Position numbers and translations under genes: made by a program. From an uncultured Clostridia bacterium (GTDB lineage Bacteria; Bacillota; Clostridia; Oscillospirales; Acutalibacteraceae): DNA of 33,232 nucleotides. Positions 22,285-30,250 of the stretch are shown piece by piece. Position 1 is the first letter of the stretch. Every line of letters begins with the position of its first letter. Location: NCBI GenBank assembly GCA_947168445.1, contig CAMVLW010000017.1, forward strand, positions 1 to 33,232. Direction: 5' to 3'. The notes under the pieces were generated by a model that worked only from the letters and a program-made list of their open reading frames with translations, ran no database searches and was not told the origin of the DNA.

Positions 22285-23049
22285 ATGGTTGTATATGATG
22301 AAAAATTGTTAAAAGAAGAGCAAATGAATATCAATAGCTGCTATTGGGCGATTGGTAAGCAGTATTACGAAACAAACAAGGATAACCCCGGTGAGGAATA
22401 CGCCGAGTTTGCGGAGAAAATCGCTGCCAGCGAGAAGAAAATCGCCGACCATAAGGCAGCTGTCCTCAAACAGAACGGTTTGATGCTCTGCCCAAGCTGC
22501 GGCAAGGAAATTATGGATCAGTCCGTGTTCTGCAATTTCTGCGGAAAAAGAGTGGAACAGCCTGCGGAAGAACCCGCCGAAGCGCCTGTTGAAGAATCTG
22601 CCGAAGCACCTGTTGAGGAGCCTGCTGTGGAGCCTGCCGAAGTGCCCGAAGAGGAACCTGTCGGAGCGCCTGTTGAGAAACCCGCGGAGGAGCCCGCTCC
22701 CGCGGAGGAAGCGCCCGCACAGCCTGTTTGCGCCAAATGCGGCGCGGTGCTTGAGCCGGATTGCCTGTTCTGCGTAGAATGTGGCGCACGTGTTGAAAAC
22801 GCCGCTGCTCCCGCTGCGCCTGTTGCTCCCGACGGACGTGTCTGCAAGGTCTGCGGCAATAAAATCGAGGACAGCGACGCAATGTTCTGCACCAACTGCG
22901 GCTCGCGTTTGGAGAGCGCTGCCGCCGCTTCCAACGAGATTTTCTCCAGCAGCGCCAAGCCCAAGGTCAAAAGATGTCCCAACTGCGGCTTCAATACCAC
23001 CGACGCGGAAGTGATGTTCTGCATTGAGTGCGGCTCTAAGCTTGTATAA
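22285..23049 (+). CDS. Four-zinc-ribbon protein with Pro-Glu-Ala linker
   Basis: The 254-residue cytoplasmic protein has no signal or membrane segment. After a helical start it carries four zinc ribbons of the CxxCG(10-14)FCxxCG type: CPSCG...FCNFCG (from about residue 69), CAKCG...FCVECG, CKVCG...FCTNCG and CPNCG...FCIECG. An acidic repeat of PAEEPAEAPVEE-like units (about residues 92-150) separates the first from the rest. This is a double-zinc-ribbon arrangement used for protein contacts in many bacteria. The start is ATG 22285 with AAGGAG eight bases ahead. The function is unknown. The low-complexity linker probably holds the ribbons apart. Confidence 0.85.
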   Translation: MVVYDEKLLKEEQMNINSCYWAIGKQYYETNKDNPGEEYAEFAEKIAASEKKIADHKAAVLKQNGLMLCPSCGKEIMDQSVFCNFCGKRVEQPAEEPAEAPVEESAEAPVEEPAVEPAEVPEEEPVGAPVEKPAEEPAPAEEAPAQPVCAKCGAVLEPDCLFCVECGARVENAAAPAAPVAPDGRVCKVCGNKIEDSDAMFCTNCGSRLESAAAASNEIFSSSAKPKVKRCPNCGFNTTDAEVMFCIECGSKLV

Positions 23050-23079
23050 TTCTCTTTTAGAACTAAAAGGTGTTATGGC

Positions 23080-24795
23080 ATGAAATTAAGCAACAAAACT
23101 TCGCGAATTGTCCTCGCGGTGATTATCCTCATCAGTCTTGCCGTCAGCTTTGTTTTTATGGCGGTCAAGCAGGGGTATCATGAGGACGAGCTGCTGACCT
23201 ATAACCTTGCGAATTCCTCCAAGCAGCTCGGCGTGGACGCGCAGTGGAATTCACCGGAGGATTTCAACGAATATTTAACCGCAGGCGAGCACCGTTTTGA
23301 TTATCAAAACGTGATTCAAAACCAAATTATCGACGCCTCGCACCCGCCGCTTTACTACGCGCTGGTGCACACGGTCTGCTCCTTCTTTCCGGGGCTGTTC
23401 AGCCGCTGGCTCGCGTTTGCGATTAATGTGGTGATGATGACCGGCGCGCTGATTTTGCTGTATCATATCGGCAAGCGCGTGACAGGCGTCAACCTGTACG
23501 CCCTGATTGGTGTGGGCGGCTATGCGTTCAGCATCGCCTGCATTACCACGACCGTTTATCTGCGCATGTATGCGTCGCTCACCTTTTGGGTGCTGGCGTT
23601 TTTGTATATGTCGCTGCGGCTTTATGACAAGAAAAACACCGTCAAAATCACCGATTGCCTGATTCTGCTGGCGATTGTCGTGTGCGGTATTCTCACGCAG
23701 TATTACTTTATTCTCTGCGCGGGCTTAATCGGCTTGGTGTTCCTGATTTTCAAAATCAAGGAAAAATGCTTTAAGGATTTGGTTTTCTATATCCTGACGG
23801 CGGTTGTCGGCGCGGGCATTGCGCTGGCGATTTATCCCTACATCATCTCTAACGTGCTGGGCGGCAACCGCGGTCTCGGCTCGCTGGAGCTGAATATTGA
23901 CACGGTGACAATCATCACCTTCTTTATTTACAAAATCTTCTGCTATGTCAAGATTTTGGCAAAGGACATGTTCCTCGGTCAGACATGGCTGCTGATTGTC
24001 TGCGCGGTGTGTGTGCTGGCGTCGTTCTTCTATCTGCGCTTTGCCAAAAAGAAAAAGCTGCCGCGCAAGGCGTGGTTTATTATCGTGCCCGGCGTGGTGT
24101 ATTTTATCGGCATTGCTTCGGTGTCGCCGTTTAACAGCGACCGCTATGTCATGGCGAGTCTGCCGCTGCTGTCGCTGCTGTTCACCTTTGCGTTTATCCG
24201 TATGGTGAATTTGATTAAGAACGTAAAGCTCCACCCGGTTCTTCCGGCGGCAATGGTGCTGGCAAGCGCCTTGGCGTTTGTGCTTGTCAAGCCTTATTAC
24301 ATCTACGGCACCACCAATCTCTATCAGCCGCAGACCAAAAGCTGCGTGTTTGTCGGCACGGCAATGATGGAGTGGAACAAGTGCGTGGACAAGTTTTTGA
24401 ATTATGACAGCACCATGATTGCCAAAACCACCGAGATGTCCAAAACGCTGTACGGCGAACTGGACGACTTCGCCCAAAAGCGCGGCGTGATCACCAACGG
24501 CAAAATCGGCTCGCTTGCCGAAAGCTTCATGAGCAACGGCGACGTGGAGCGCATTGCCAGCGACAGCCTGCAAAAGATGGCGGCTGACGAAAAGCTGCGC
24601 GGGCTTGATGAAGTAACGGTGTATATCTCGCGTTTGGCGGACGAGAACGCGGTGATTGACTGCCTGACCAAAAATACGGACTTGAAGCAGTATGAACTGA
24701 TTCAGGCGGACAGGGATTTTTCAGAGTTTTATAACTGGTATGATTATTTTGTGGAAACCGAGTCATACTGCAATGTTTACCGCTTTTATAAGTAA
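23080..24795 (+). CDS. GT-C family membrane glycosyltransferase (GT39/ArnT-like)
   Basis: The 571-residue protein has about ten membrane helices. The first extracytoplasmic loop carries HEDEL (residues 34-38), matching the acidic catalytic motif of PMT/ArnT-type enzymes. DASHPPLYYALVH then lies near residues 86-98, another family hallmark. Such enzymes transfer sugars from polyprenyl-phosphate donors outside the membrane. A soluble C-terminal portion (about residues 410-571) lacks obvious motifs. It begins a run of envelope genes to 29336, all on the plus strand with small gaps. The acceptor is unknown. Confidence 0.78.
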   Translation: MKLSNKTSRIVLAVIILISLAVSFVFMAVKQGYHEDELLTYNLANSSKQLGVDAQWNSPEDFNEYLTAGEHRFDYQNVIQNQIIDASHPPLYYALVHTVCSFFPGLFSRWLAFAINVVMMTGALILLYHIGKRVTGVNLYALIGVGGYAFSIACITTTVYLRMYASLTFWVLAFLYMSLRLYDKKNTVKITDCLILLAIVVCGILTQYYFILCAGLIGLVFLIFKIKEKCFKDLVFYILTAVVGAGIALAIYPYIISNVLGGNRGLGSLELNIDTVTIITFFIYKIFCYVKILAKDMFLGQTWLLIVCAVCVLASFFYLRFAKKKKLPRKAWFIIVPGVVYFIGIASVSPFNSDRYVMASLPLLSLLFTFAFIRMVNLIKNVKLHPVLPAAMVLASALAFVLVKPYYIYGTTNLYQPQTKSCVFVGTAMMEWNKCVDKFLNYDSTMIAKTTEMSKTLYGELDDFAQKRGVITNGKIGSLAESFMSNGDVERIASDSLQKMAADEKLRGLDEVTVYISRLADENAVIDCLTKNTDLKQYELIQADRDFSEFYNWYDYFVETESYCNVYRFYK

Positions 24796-24804
24796 GGTGA
24801 AGGA

Positions 24805-25704
24805 ATGAAACCCAAGAATATTGAAAACAGAAAGAATGAAATCGGTATTGCCTTTTCCGGCGGCGGCTTGCAGGGAATCGCGCATATCGGCGCGGTGAGA
24901 GCGCTGCACGAGTTGGGCATTTTTCCGCAGTATGTCGCGGGCACCAGTTCCGGCTCGGCAATGGCGGCGCTGGTGGCAATGGGCTGCAACGCCAAGGAAA
25001 TGAAGGACTTTGCCGAGCGTTATTGGGAGGATTTGGCGGACTTCCGCCCGGTGCCGATTGTCGCGCAGCTTGCTTCATTAAAGTTTAACAAGAGCACGGC
25101 TAAGGACGGACTCAAGGACGGCGCGGTGATTTCGAACGTCATCAAGGCGGCAATGGACTTAAAGGGTATCCGTGATTTTCACGATTTGCCGATTAATCTG
25201 TCCATCTGCACCAACGACACCTATTCTATGGACGAGTGCATTTTCACGACCTATGAGGAGGATTTGCACACCGAGCATATTCATTATATTACCGACGCGC
25301 CGCTGGAGCTGGCGGTTCGCGCAAGCATGACCTTCCCCGGCATTTACACCACCTGCAATTATCGGCAATATAACTTTGTTGACGGCGGCTCCAAGGACAA
25401 TTTGCCCGTCAAGGTACTTCAGGACATGGGCGTGGGCAAGGTGCTTGCCATTGCCTTTGACATTTCGGGCTACGAGCCCGGCGCCGGGCTTGAAGGAATG
25501 ATGAAGGTCGTTTGGCGTGCGCTTGATTTATATTCGATTGACAAAACACGCGAGGCGATGAAAATGGCGGACTACTGCGTGCAGATCAAGAACAGCACCA
25601 CCGCGATTTTCTCTATGGAAAACTTTGACCTCACCATTCAGGAGGGCTACGACTGTGTGATGGCGCACAAGGACGAGCTTTTGAGGATTTTTAAGAACGG
25701 TTAG
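24805..25704 (+). CDS. Patatin-like phospholipase/esterase
   Basis: The 299-residue product has the patatin features. The glycine-rich oxyanion hole is SGGGLQGIAHIGA (18-30), the nucleophile elbow is GTSSG with Ser 48, and DGG has Asp 193 as the dyad partner. It is expected to hydrolyse acyl chains of lipids. There is no signal peptide, so it acts in the cytoplasm or at the inner face. An AAGGTGAAGGA site precedes the ATG, nine bases past the glycosyltransferase stop. Its place in an envelope cluster suggests lipid remodelling. Confidence 0.87.
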   Translation: MKPKNIENRKNEIGIAFSGGGLQGIAHIGAVRALHELGIFPQYVAGTSSGSAMAALVAMGCNAKEMKDFAERYWEDLADFRPVPIVAQLASLKFNKSTAKDGLKDGAVISNVIKAAMDLKGIRDFHDLPINLSICTNDTYSMDECIFTTYEEDLHTEHIHYITDAPLELAVRASMTFPGIYTTCNYRQYNFVDGGSKDNLPVKVLQDMGVGKVLAIAFDISGYEPGAGLEGMMKVVWRALDLYSIDKTREAMKMADYCVQIKNSTTAIFSMENFDLTIQEGYDCVMAHKDELLRIFKNG

Positions 25705-25845
25705 TGTGAGTGGCATGGTTTTGCTGTGATGATAAATGTAGGGGGCGAACCCCTGTGATTGGTTATCACACTTTTGTTATAATCTTATAACTTATAACTT
25801 ACCACTCACCACTATTCACTAATCAAACTGGCAGGTATTGAATTG
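25705..25845. other. Intergenic spacer with degenerate repeat-like segments
   Basis: This holds GTAGGGGGCGAACCCC (25739-25754), TGTGAT-TGGTT-ATCACA (a six-pair hairpin near 25756-25772, followed by CTTTTG), a TATAAT near 25777 and stuttering ATAACTTATAACTTACCACTCACC. The last part is a near reverse complement of GTAAGTGGTGAGTGG at 32523-32537, and GTAGGGGGCG recurs at 32546-32555. No gene is seen. Confidence 0.5.
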
Positions 25846-26622
25846 ATGAAAACAGAAAGATTTGTAAAACAACGGGCGCGCGAGGCGCTGAAAGGAAATA
25901 TGGTGCAGCTGATTGCGGCGATGGGAATCACATTCGCCGCTTTTGTGCTGACGGAAATGGTGCAGACGGTTTTCCTTTTGCTCACCCAACAGGTGGACTT
26001 GGACACAGGAGAAGTTGTTTCCTCCGAAAACCTAATCTACGGCGTGATCGTCGGGCTGACCGTCGTGGCGGTGCTGCTTGTTTCTCCGCTGCTCAACGGC
26101 TTTTTTAAGACGGCGGCAAACACCGCCGAGCGCGGCAGCTGCGACGTGCGCGACGTGTTCTTTTATTTTCGCGGCGCGGGAATGTATTTTAAAACCGTGC
26201 TGATTAATCTGCTGCTCTCTCTTCTGTTCTCGGTTGTCACCGGCGTTTTGAATTTCAGCAACTATCTCACGCTGCTGCTCCCGAACGGCGCGAATAATCC
26301 CGGAGAATATGCAGTGGTCTGCGCCGCCGCGGTGCTGACAGGTGCGGTTTATGTGCTGGCGTATATGCTGCTGCTGCACTATCCGCTGATGATTTACGCG
26401 CTGCGCAGCGATATTTCCATCAGCAAATGCGTGTTCGGCATTATCGGCTTTTCGTTCAGGCATTTCGGCAAGCTGTTCAAGCTTATGCTCAGCTATACCG
26501 GCTGGTTTGCGCTGTGCTTTTTTGTGGTGCCGGCGCTGTACGTCGTTCCGTATTTTTATGTCGGCTCCATGTTTTCGGCAAAATGGCTGCTGGAGCTTGA
26601 CCGGCGCGGAGGTACGCTATGA
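25846..26622 (+). CDS. Six-helix membrane protein (DUF975-like)
   Basis: This 258-residue integral membrane protein has about six hydrophobic segments, arranged as in DUF975-type proteins. A basic FVKQRAREALKGN start is followed by a helix, then a large loop with ERGSCDVRDVFFYFR. I use ATG 25846; a TTG three bases earlier is in frame. The ribosome binding site (GGCAGG) is weak. Its end overlaps the start of the GT2 gene (ATGA). The function is unknown. Confidence 0.6.
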   Translation: MKTERFVKQRAREALKGNMVQLIAAMGITFAAFVLTEMVQTVFLLLTQQVDLDTGEVVSSENLIYGVIVGLTVVAVLLVSPLLNGFFKTAANTAERGSCDVRDVFFYFRGAGMYFKTVLINLLLSLLFSVVTGVLNFSNYLTLLLPNGANNPGEYAVVCAAAVLTGAVYVLAYMLLLHYPLMIYALRSDISISKCVFGIIGFSFRHFGKLFKLMLSYTGWFALCFFVVPALYVVPYFYVGSMFSAKWLLELDRRGGTL

Positions 26623-27704
26623 TTGTCTCGCTGTGCATGATTGCCTACAATGAGGTGGAGGCGGTTGACGGACTGTTCGGCGACATTGCCTTGCAGGAAT
26701 ATCCGCACGAAAAAATCGAGGTGGTGTTTGTGGACAGCATGTCCACCGATGGCACCTATGAAAAAATGCAGCGGTTCAAGGAAACGGACTTCGGCTTCCG
26801 TGACGTCAAAATTGTCCGCGCGCCCAAGCGCAATCAGGCGGCTTCGTGGAACGAGGCGCTGATGGTGTTTACCGGCGACGTGGTGATTCGCGTTGACGCG
26901 CACGCACGGATTCCGCGCAACTTTGTGTCGCGCAATGTGTATAACCTTAAGCAGGGCGAGAATGTTGTCGGCGGCGGACGCCCCAACATCAGTTCCAACG
27001 TCAGCCCGTGGAAGCTTACGCTGCTGGCGGCGGAGGATTCGCTGTTCGGCAGTTCGATTGCGGGCTACCGCAGACCCTCCACCGAGAAGGAATACATGGA
27101 CAGCCTGTTTCACGCCGCGTACCGCCGCGAGGTGATTGCCAAGGTGGGCGGCTTTAACGAGGACTTGGGCAGAACCGAGGACAACGAGTTTCACTACCGT
27201 ATCCGCATGGCGGGCTACAAGATGTGCTGCTGCCCCGATATTATTTCGTATCAGCACTCCCGCAACACCTTAAAGCATATGATTAAACAAAAATATGGCA
27301 ACGGCAAATGGATAGGCTTAACGCTTTCCGAGTGCCGCGGCTGTTTGTCTTATTTTCACTTTGCGCCGTTTTTGTTTGTTATGGCGCTGGCGGCGTGTAT
27401 CGGCATGGCGGCGTTTGGGCTGACCCTTCCCTTGCAGGTTTTGCTGGTGCTCTACGGCATGTTTGACTTTGTGAATTCCGTGAGCTGCTGCACGCTGAAA
27501 AACATTCAGCCGCAGTTCATTTTGCTCCCGGTCATTTTCCCGCTGCTGCATGTGGCTTACGGTATCGGTACGATTGTCGGCTTGATTCAGATTCCGTTTT
27601 GGCAGCGCCGGATTCGCTACAGCGGCGCCAAGGAGCGCATTGAACTGGTGAAGCAAAGGGTAGCGGAGAACACCGAAATCCGATGGGGGAACAAGGCACT
27701 ATGA
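26619..27704 (+). CDS. Glycosyltransferase family 2, membrane-associated
   Basis: The 361-residue product has a GT-A fold. The donor-binding start is IAYNEVEAV (8-16), followed by VDSMSTDGT (38-46), a DxD-like RVDAHAR near residues 91-97 and an EDNEFHYR acid base motif near residues 187-194. Three or so membrane segments follow in the C-terminal part (ALAACIGMAAFGL, VLLVLYGMFDFV, LHVAYGIGTIVGL). That is typical of enzymes transferring sugars to lipid-linked acceptors at the cytoplasmic face. It is coupled to both neighbours by four-base overlaps. Confidence 0.9.
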   Translation: MIVSLCMIAYNEVEAVDGLFGDIALQEYPHEKIEVVFVDSMSTDGTYEKMQRFKETDFGFRDVKIVRAPKRNQAASWNEALMVFTGDVVIRVDAHARIPRNFVSRNVYNLKQGENVVGGGRPNISSNVSPWKLTLLAAEDSLFGSSIAGYRRPSTEKEYMDSLFHAAYRREVIAKVGGFNEDLGRTEDNEFHYRIRMAGYKMCCCPDIISYQHSRNTLKHMIKQKYGNGKWIGLTLSECRGCLSYFHFAPFLFVMALAACIGMAAFGLTLPLQVLLVLYGMFDFVNSVSCCTLKNIQPQFILLPVIFPLLHVAYGIGTIVGLIQIPFWQRRIRYSGAKERIELVKQRVAENTEIRWGNKAL

Positions 27705-28441
27705 CGCGGCAAAGATACTATCTGATTGACGCATTGCGCGGCTTTGCGCTGCTGAACATGCTGGCGTTCCACTTTTTGTATGATGTTTATGTCATTTATG
27801 GACTGGATTTCCGCTGGCCGGGGTATCCCGGCATTGTGGCGTGGGAGCGGTTTATCTGCGTTTCGTTTATTGTGCTTTCGGGTATCTCGCTTCACTTTTC
27901 GCGCCATGCCTACCGCCGCGGACTGATTATCAACGCCTGCGGGCTGCTGATTACGCTCGTGACGTGGATTTTTGTGCCCGAGCAAATGATTGTGTTCGGC
28001 GTTTTGAATTGTATCGGCTGCGCCATGCTGCTCACGCAGCTGATGCGGCGGCTGCTTGACAAAATCAATCCCTTTGCCGGACTTGCGGCGGGGTTGTTGC
28101 TCTTTGGCTTTTTTTACGGCTTGCCGAATGGCTTCGTGGGCTTTTTTGGCGTGCCGCTCGCGCAGGTTCCCGATTTTTTCTACACATTTCCGCCGCTTGC
28201 GGTGGTGGGCTTACCGTCGCCCGGCTTTTTTTCCACCGATTATTTTCCGCTGCTCCCGTGGCTGTTTTTGTATATCGCGGGCTTCTTTTTGTGGCGCGTC
28301 ATTTTGTCGCTGCGCTGGGAGCGGTTTTTTACGCTGCGGGTGCCTGTTTTGGAGGTTATCGGACGGTACACGCTTTGGATTTATATGATACATCAGCCGG
28401 TGCTGATGGGCATTGCCTATCTGTTTTTCGGCATGAGATGA
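27701..28441 (+). CDS. DUF1624/heparan-N-acetyltransferase-like membrane protein
   Basis: The 246-residue polytopic protein begins RYYLIDALRGFALLNMLAFHF, the hallmark of DUF1624-type acyltransferases related to HGSNAT. An SGISLHFSRHAYRRG loop follows, with a GVLNCIGCAMLL helix after it, and the protein ends in WIYMIHQPVLMG. Such proteins carry acetyl groups across the membrane to sugars. I use ATG 27701, which overlaps the previous stop, instead of the ATG at 27683. Confidence 0.78.
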   Translation: MTRQRYYLIDALRGFALLNMLAFHFLYDVYVIYGLDFRWPGYPGIVAWERFICVSFIVLSGISLHFSRHAYRRGLIINACGLLITLVTWIFVPEQMIVFGVLNCIGCAMLLTQLMRRLLDKINPFAGLAAGLLLFGFFYGLPNGFVGFFGVPLAQVPDFFYTFPPLAVVGLPSPGFFSTDYFPLLPWLFLYIAGFFLWRVILSLRWERFFTLRVPVLEVIGRYTLWIYMIHQPVLMGIAYLFFGMR

Positions 28442-28448
28442 GGTTATT

Positions 28449-29336
28449 ATGGAAACACAACCGATTACGCTCACCCCTGAACAGCTCAGGGAGCTGCAGC
28501 TTGCGCAGCTTGACATGCTGCGGTTTTTCAAGCAGTTTTGTGAGGACAATCACATCACCTTTTACTTTATCGGCGGCGGCTTAATCGGCGCGCTGCGCAA
28601 CGGCGGCTTTATTCCGTGGGACGACGACATTGACCTTCTGCTGCCGCGCCCCGAATACGAGCGGCTCTGCAAGCTGTGGCAGGAGCAGTATCCCGACGGC
28701 AGATTCCGGCTTTTGCGCACCGACGGCAAGATGTTCACAGGCAACATCTTCGCCACCGTGACCGACACCAACTACACGATGGTCAAGGCGAACCAGACGG
28801 ACATTGACATTCCGCACGGCTTGGTGTTCGACGTCTTTCCGCTCGATGTCTGCCCCGACAGCGGCTTTGCCCGCAAACGGCAGTATTTCTGGACAATGCT
28901 CTACTCGCTGTTTTTGGCGCAGATTGTCCCCGAAAACCACGGCGGGCTGATTGCCTTCGGCAGCCGTCTGCTGCTCGGCATTTTCCGCGGGAAAAAAATC
29001 CGCGAAAAGCTTTGGCGCATGGGCGAGCGGCACATGTCGCGCTATAAACTCGAAGAAAATCAATACGTTACCGAGCTGTGCTCCGGTCCGCACTGGATGA
29101 AAATCCGCTATCCCAAGCATATTTACGACGGCGTTGACCACGTGACCTTTGAGGGAATCGAGCTGCCGGTTGCGTCCGGCTACAAGGAATATTTGGAGCT
29201 GGTGTTCGGTGATTATATGACCCCGCCGCCCGAGGAAAAGCGCGTGCCGCACCACGAGATTACCTATCTCGATTTGCACACGCCCTGCCGTGTGTATGAC
29301 GAAGCGCATAAAGATGAATTCACAAAAAACAAGTAG
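28449..29336 (+). CDS. LicD-family phosphotransferase
   Basis: This 295-residue nucleotidyltransferase-fold protein has YFIGGGLIGALRNGGFIPWDDDIDLLLPR spanning residues 39-67. The DDDID acids (58-62) are the metal-binding motif of LicD. LicD enzymes attach phosphocholine or related phospho-groups to surface sugars. Family-typical PHGLVFDVFPLD follows near residues 117-128. It is the last gene of the cluster, followed by the terminator at 29394. The cognate donor (choline or another alcohol) cannot be told. Confidence 0.9.
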   Translation: METQPITLTPEQLRELQLAQLDMLRFFKQFCEDNHITFYFIGGGLIGALRNGGFIPWDDDIDLLLPRPEYERLCKLWQEQYPDGRFRLLRTDGKMFTGNIFATVTDTNYTMVKANQTDIDIPHGLVFDVFPLDVCPDSGFARKRQYFWTMLYSLFLAQIVPENHGGLIAFGSRLLLGIFRGKKIREKLWRMGERHMSRYKLEENQYVTELCSGPHWMKIRYPKHIYDGVDHVTFEGIELPVASGYKEYLELVFGDYMTPPPEEKRVPHHEITYLDLHTPCRVYDEAHKDEFTKNK

Positions 29337-29393
29337 ATTTCAAAGAGAATATATCACTTTCTCCGAATTTTGGCTTTTTCAAAAAAATCTACC

Positions 29394-29422
29394 CCGCCGG
29401 ACTTTACCCGGCGGCTTTTTTT
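29394..29422 (+). terminator. Terminator of the envelope gene cluster
   Basis: CCGCCGG (29394-29400) pairs with CCGGCGG (29408-29414) and is followed by CTTTTTTT. Confidence 0.85.
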
Positions 29423-29453
29423 GAGTATAATGGGGTTAGTCGTTAAAAATAAC
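29403..29453 (+). promoter_or_regulatory. pfl promoter overlapping the terminator, with downstream palindrome
   Basis: TTTACC (29403-29408), a 17-base spacer and TATAAT (29426-29431) form a promoter whose -35 lies in the terminator loop. Downstream GTTA-AAAA-TAAC (29442-29453) is a perfect palindrome near the start point. It recalls a Rex half-site pair but has four bases between the arms, not six, so I do not call it a Rex site. Confidence 0.5.
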
Positions 29454-29489
29454 CACTATATATTGTATCGAAAGAGCACGGAGGCACAA

Positions 29490-30212
29490 GTGAAGGGCAA
29501 CATTCATTCAGTTGAAACCTTCGGTTCGGTGGACGGACCGGGCGTTCGGTTTTTGATTTTCATGCAGGGCTGCGCCATGCGGTGCCGCTATTGTCATAAC
29601 GCGGACACCTGGAGCCGCGAAACGAATCAGCTGATGACCGCTGACGAGCTGCTCGACCGGGCGGAACGCTACCGTTCCTACTGGGGCAGCGACGGCGGCA
29701 TTACCGTCAGCGGGGGAGAGCCGCTCTTGCAGCTTGACTTTCTGGTTGAGCTGTTCCGAAAGGCAAAGCAGCGCGGCATTTCCACCTGCGTTGACACCTG
29801 CGGTCAGCCGTTTTCGCGTGAGGAGCCTTTTTTTTCACGGTTCAACGCGCTGATGCAAGTCACCGATTTGCTGCTGGTGGACATCAAGCATATTGATGAA
29901 AACGAGCACCGCCGCCTGACCGGGCACGGCAACCGGAACATTCTCGACATGCTGCGGTATTTGTCGGAGCAGAACAAGCCCGTCTGGATTCGACATGTGC
30001 TGGTGGAGGGCTTCACCGACAACGATGAATACCTGCGCCAAACAAGGGCGTTTTTGGACACGCTTCGAAATGTGCAGCGCGTGGAGGTGCTGCCGTATCA
30101 CTCGCTCGGCGCTTACAAGTGGAAGGAGCTGGGGCTCGCTTATCCGCTGGAAAACACCGTGCCGCCGAGTCCCGAACGGATTCAAAACGCCGAAAAAATA
30201 CTTTGTGGTTAA
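29490..30212 (+). CDS. pflA: Pyruvate formate-lyase activating enzyme
   Basis: This 240-residue radical SAM enzyme makes the glycyl radical on PflB. The N-terminus has IHSVETFGSVDGPGVRF (5-21) and the [4Fe-4S] motif CAMRCRYC (Cys 28, 32, 35). GGITVSGGEPLLQ follows near residue 70, and LLLVDIKHIDE near residues 130-140. I take a GTG start at 29490, because GGAGG lies five bases upstream and the protein then begins at the family position; the ATG at 29370 lies in the upstream terminator. It precedes pflB, the reverse of the usual order in E. coli. Confidence 0.93.
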   Translation: MKGNIHSVETFGSVDGPGVRFLIFMQGCAMRCRYCHNADTWSRETNQLMTADELLDRAERYRSYWGSDGGITVSGGEPLLQLDFLVELFRKAKQRGISTCVDTCGQPFSREEPFFSRFNALMQVTDLLLVDIKHIDENEHRRLTGHGNRNILDMLRYLSEQNKPVWIRHVLVEGFTDNDEYLRQTRAFLDTLRNVQRVEVLPYHSLGAYKWKELGLAYPLENTVPPSPERIQNAEKILCG

Positions 30213-30250
30213 CAGACATAGAGATAGAAGTTTAGAAAAGAGGAGTAAAA

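Noticed and set aside
29440..29455. Canonical Rex operator
   Set aside because: Arms are TCGTTA and TAACCA with four bases between, while the Rex consensus needs six and TTGTTA/TAACAA.
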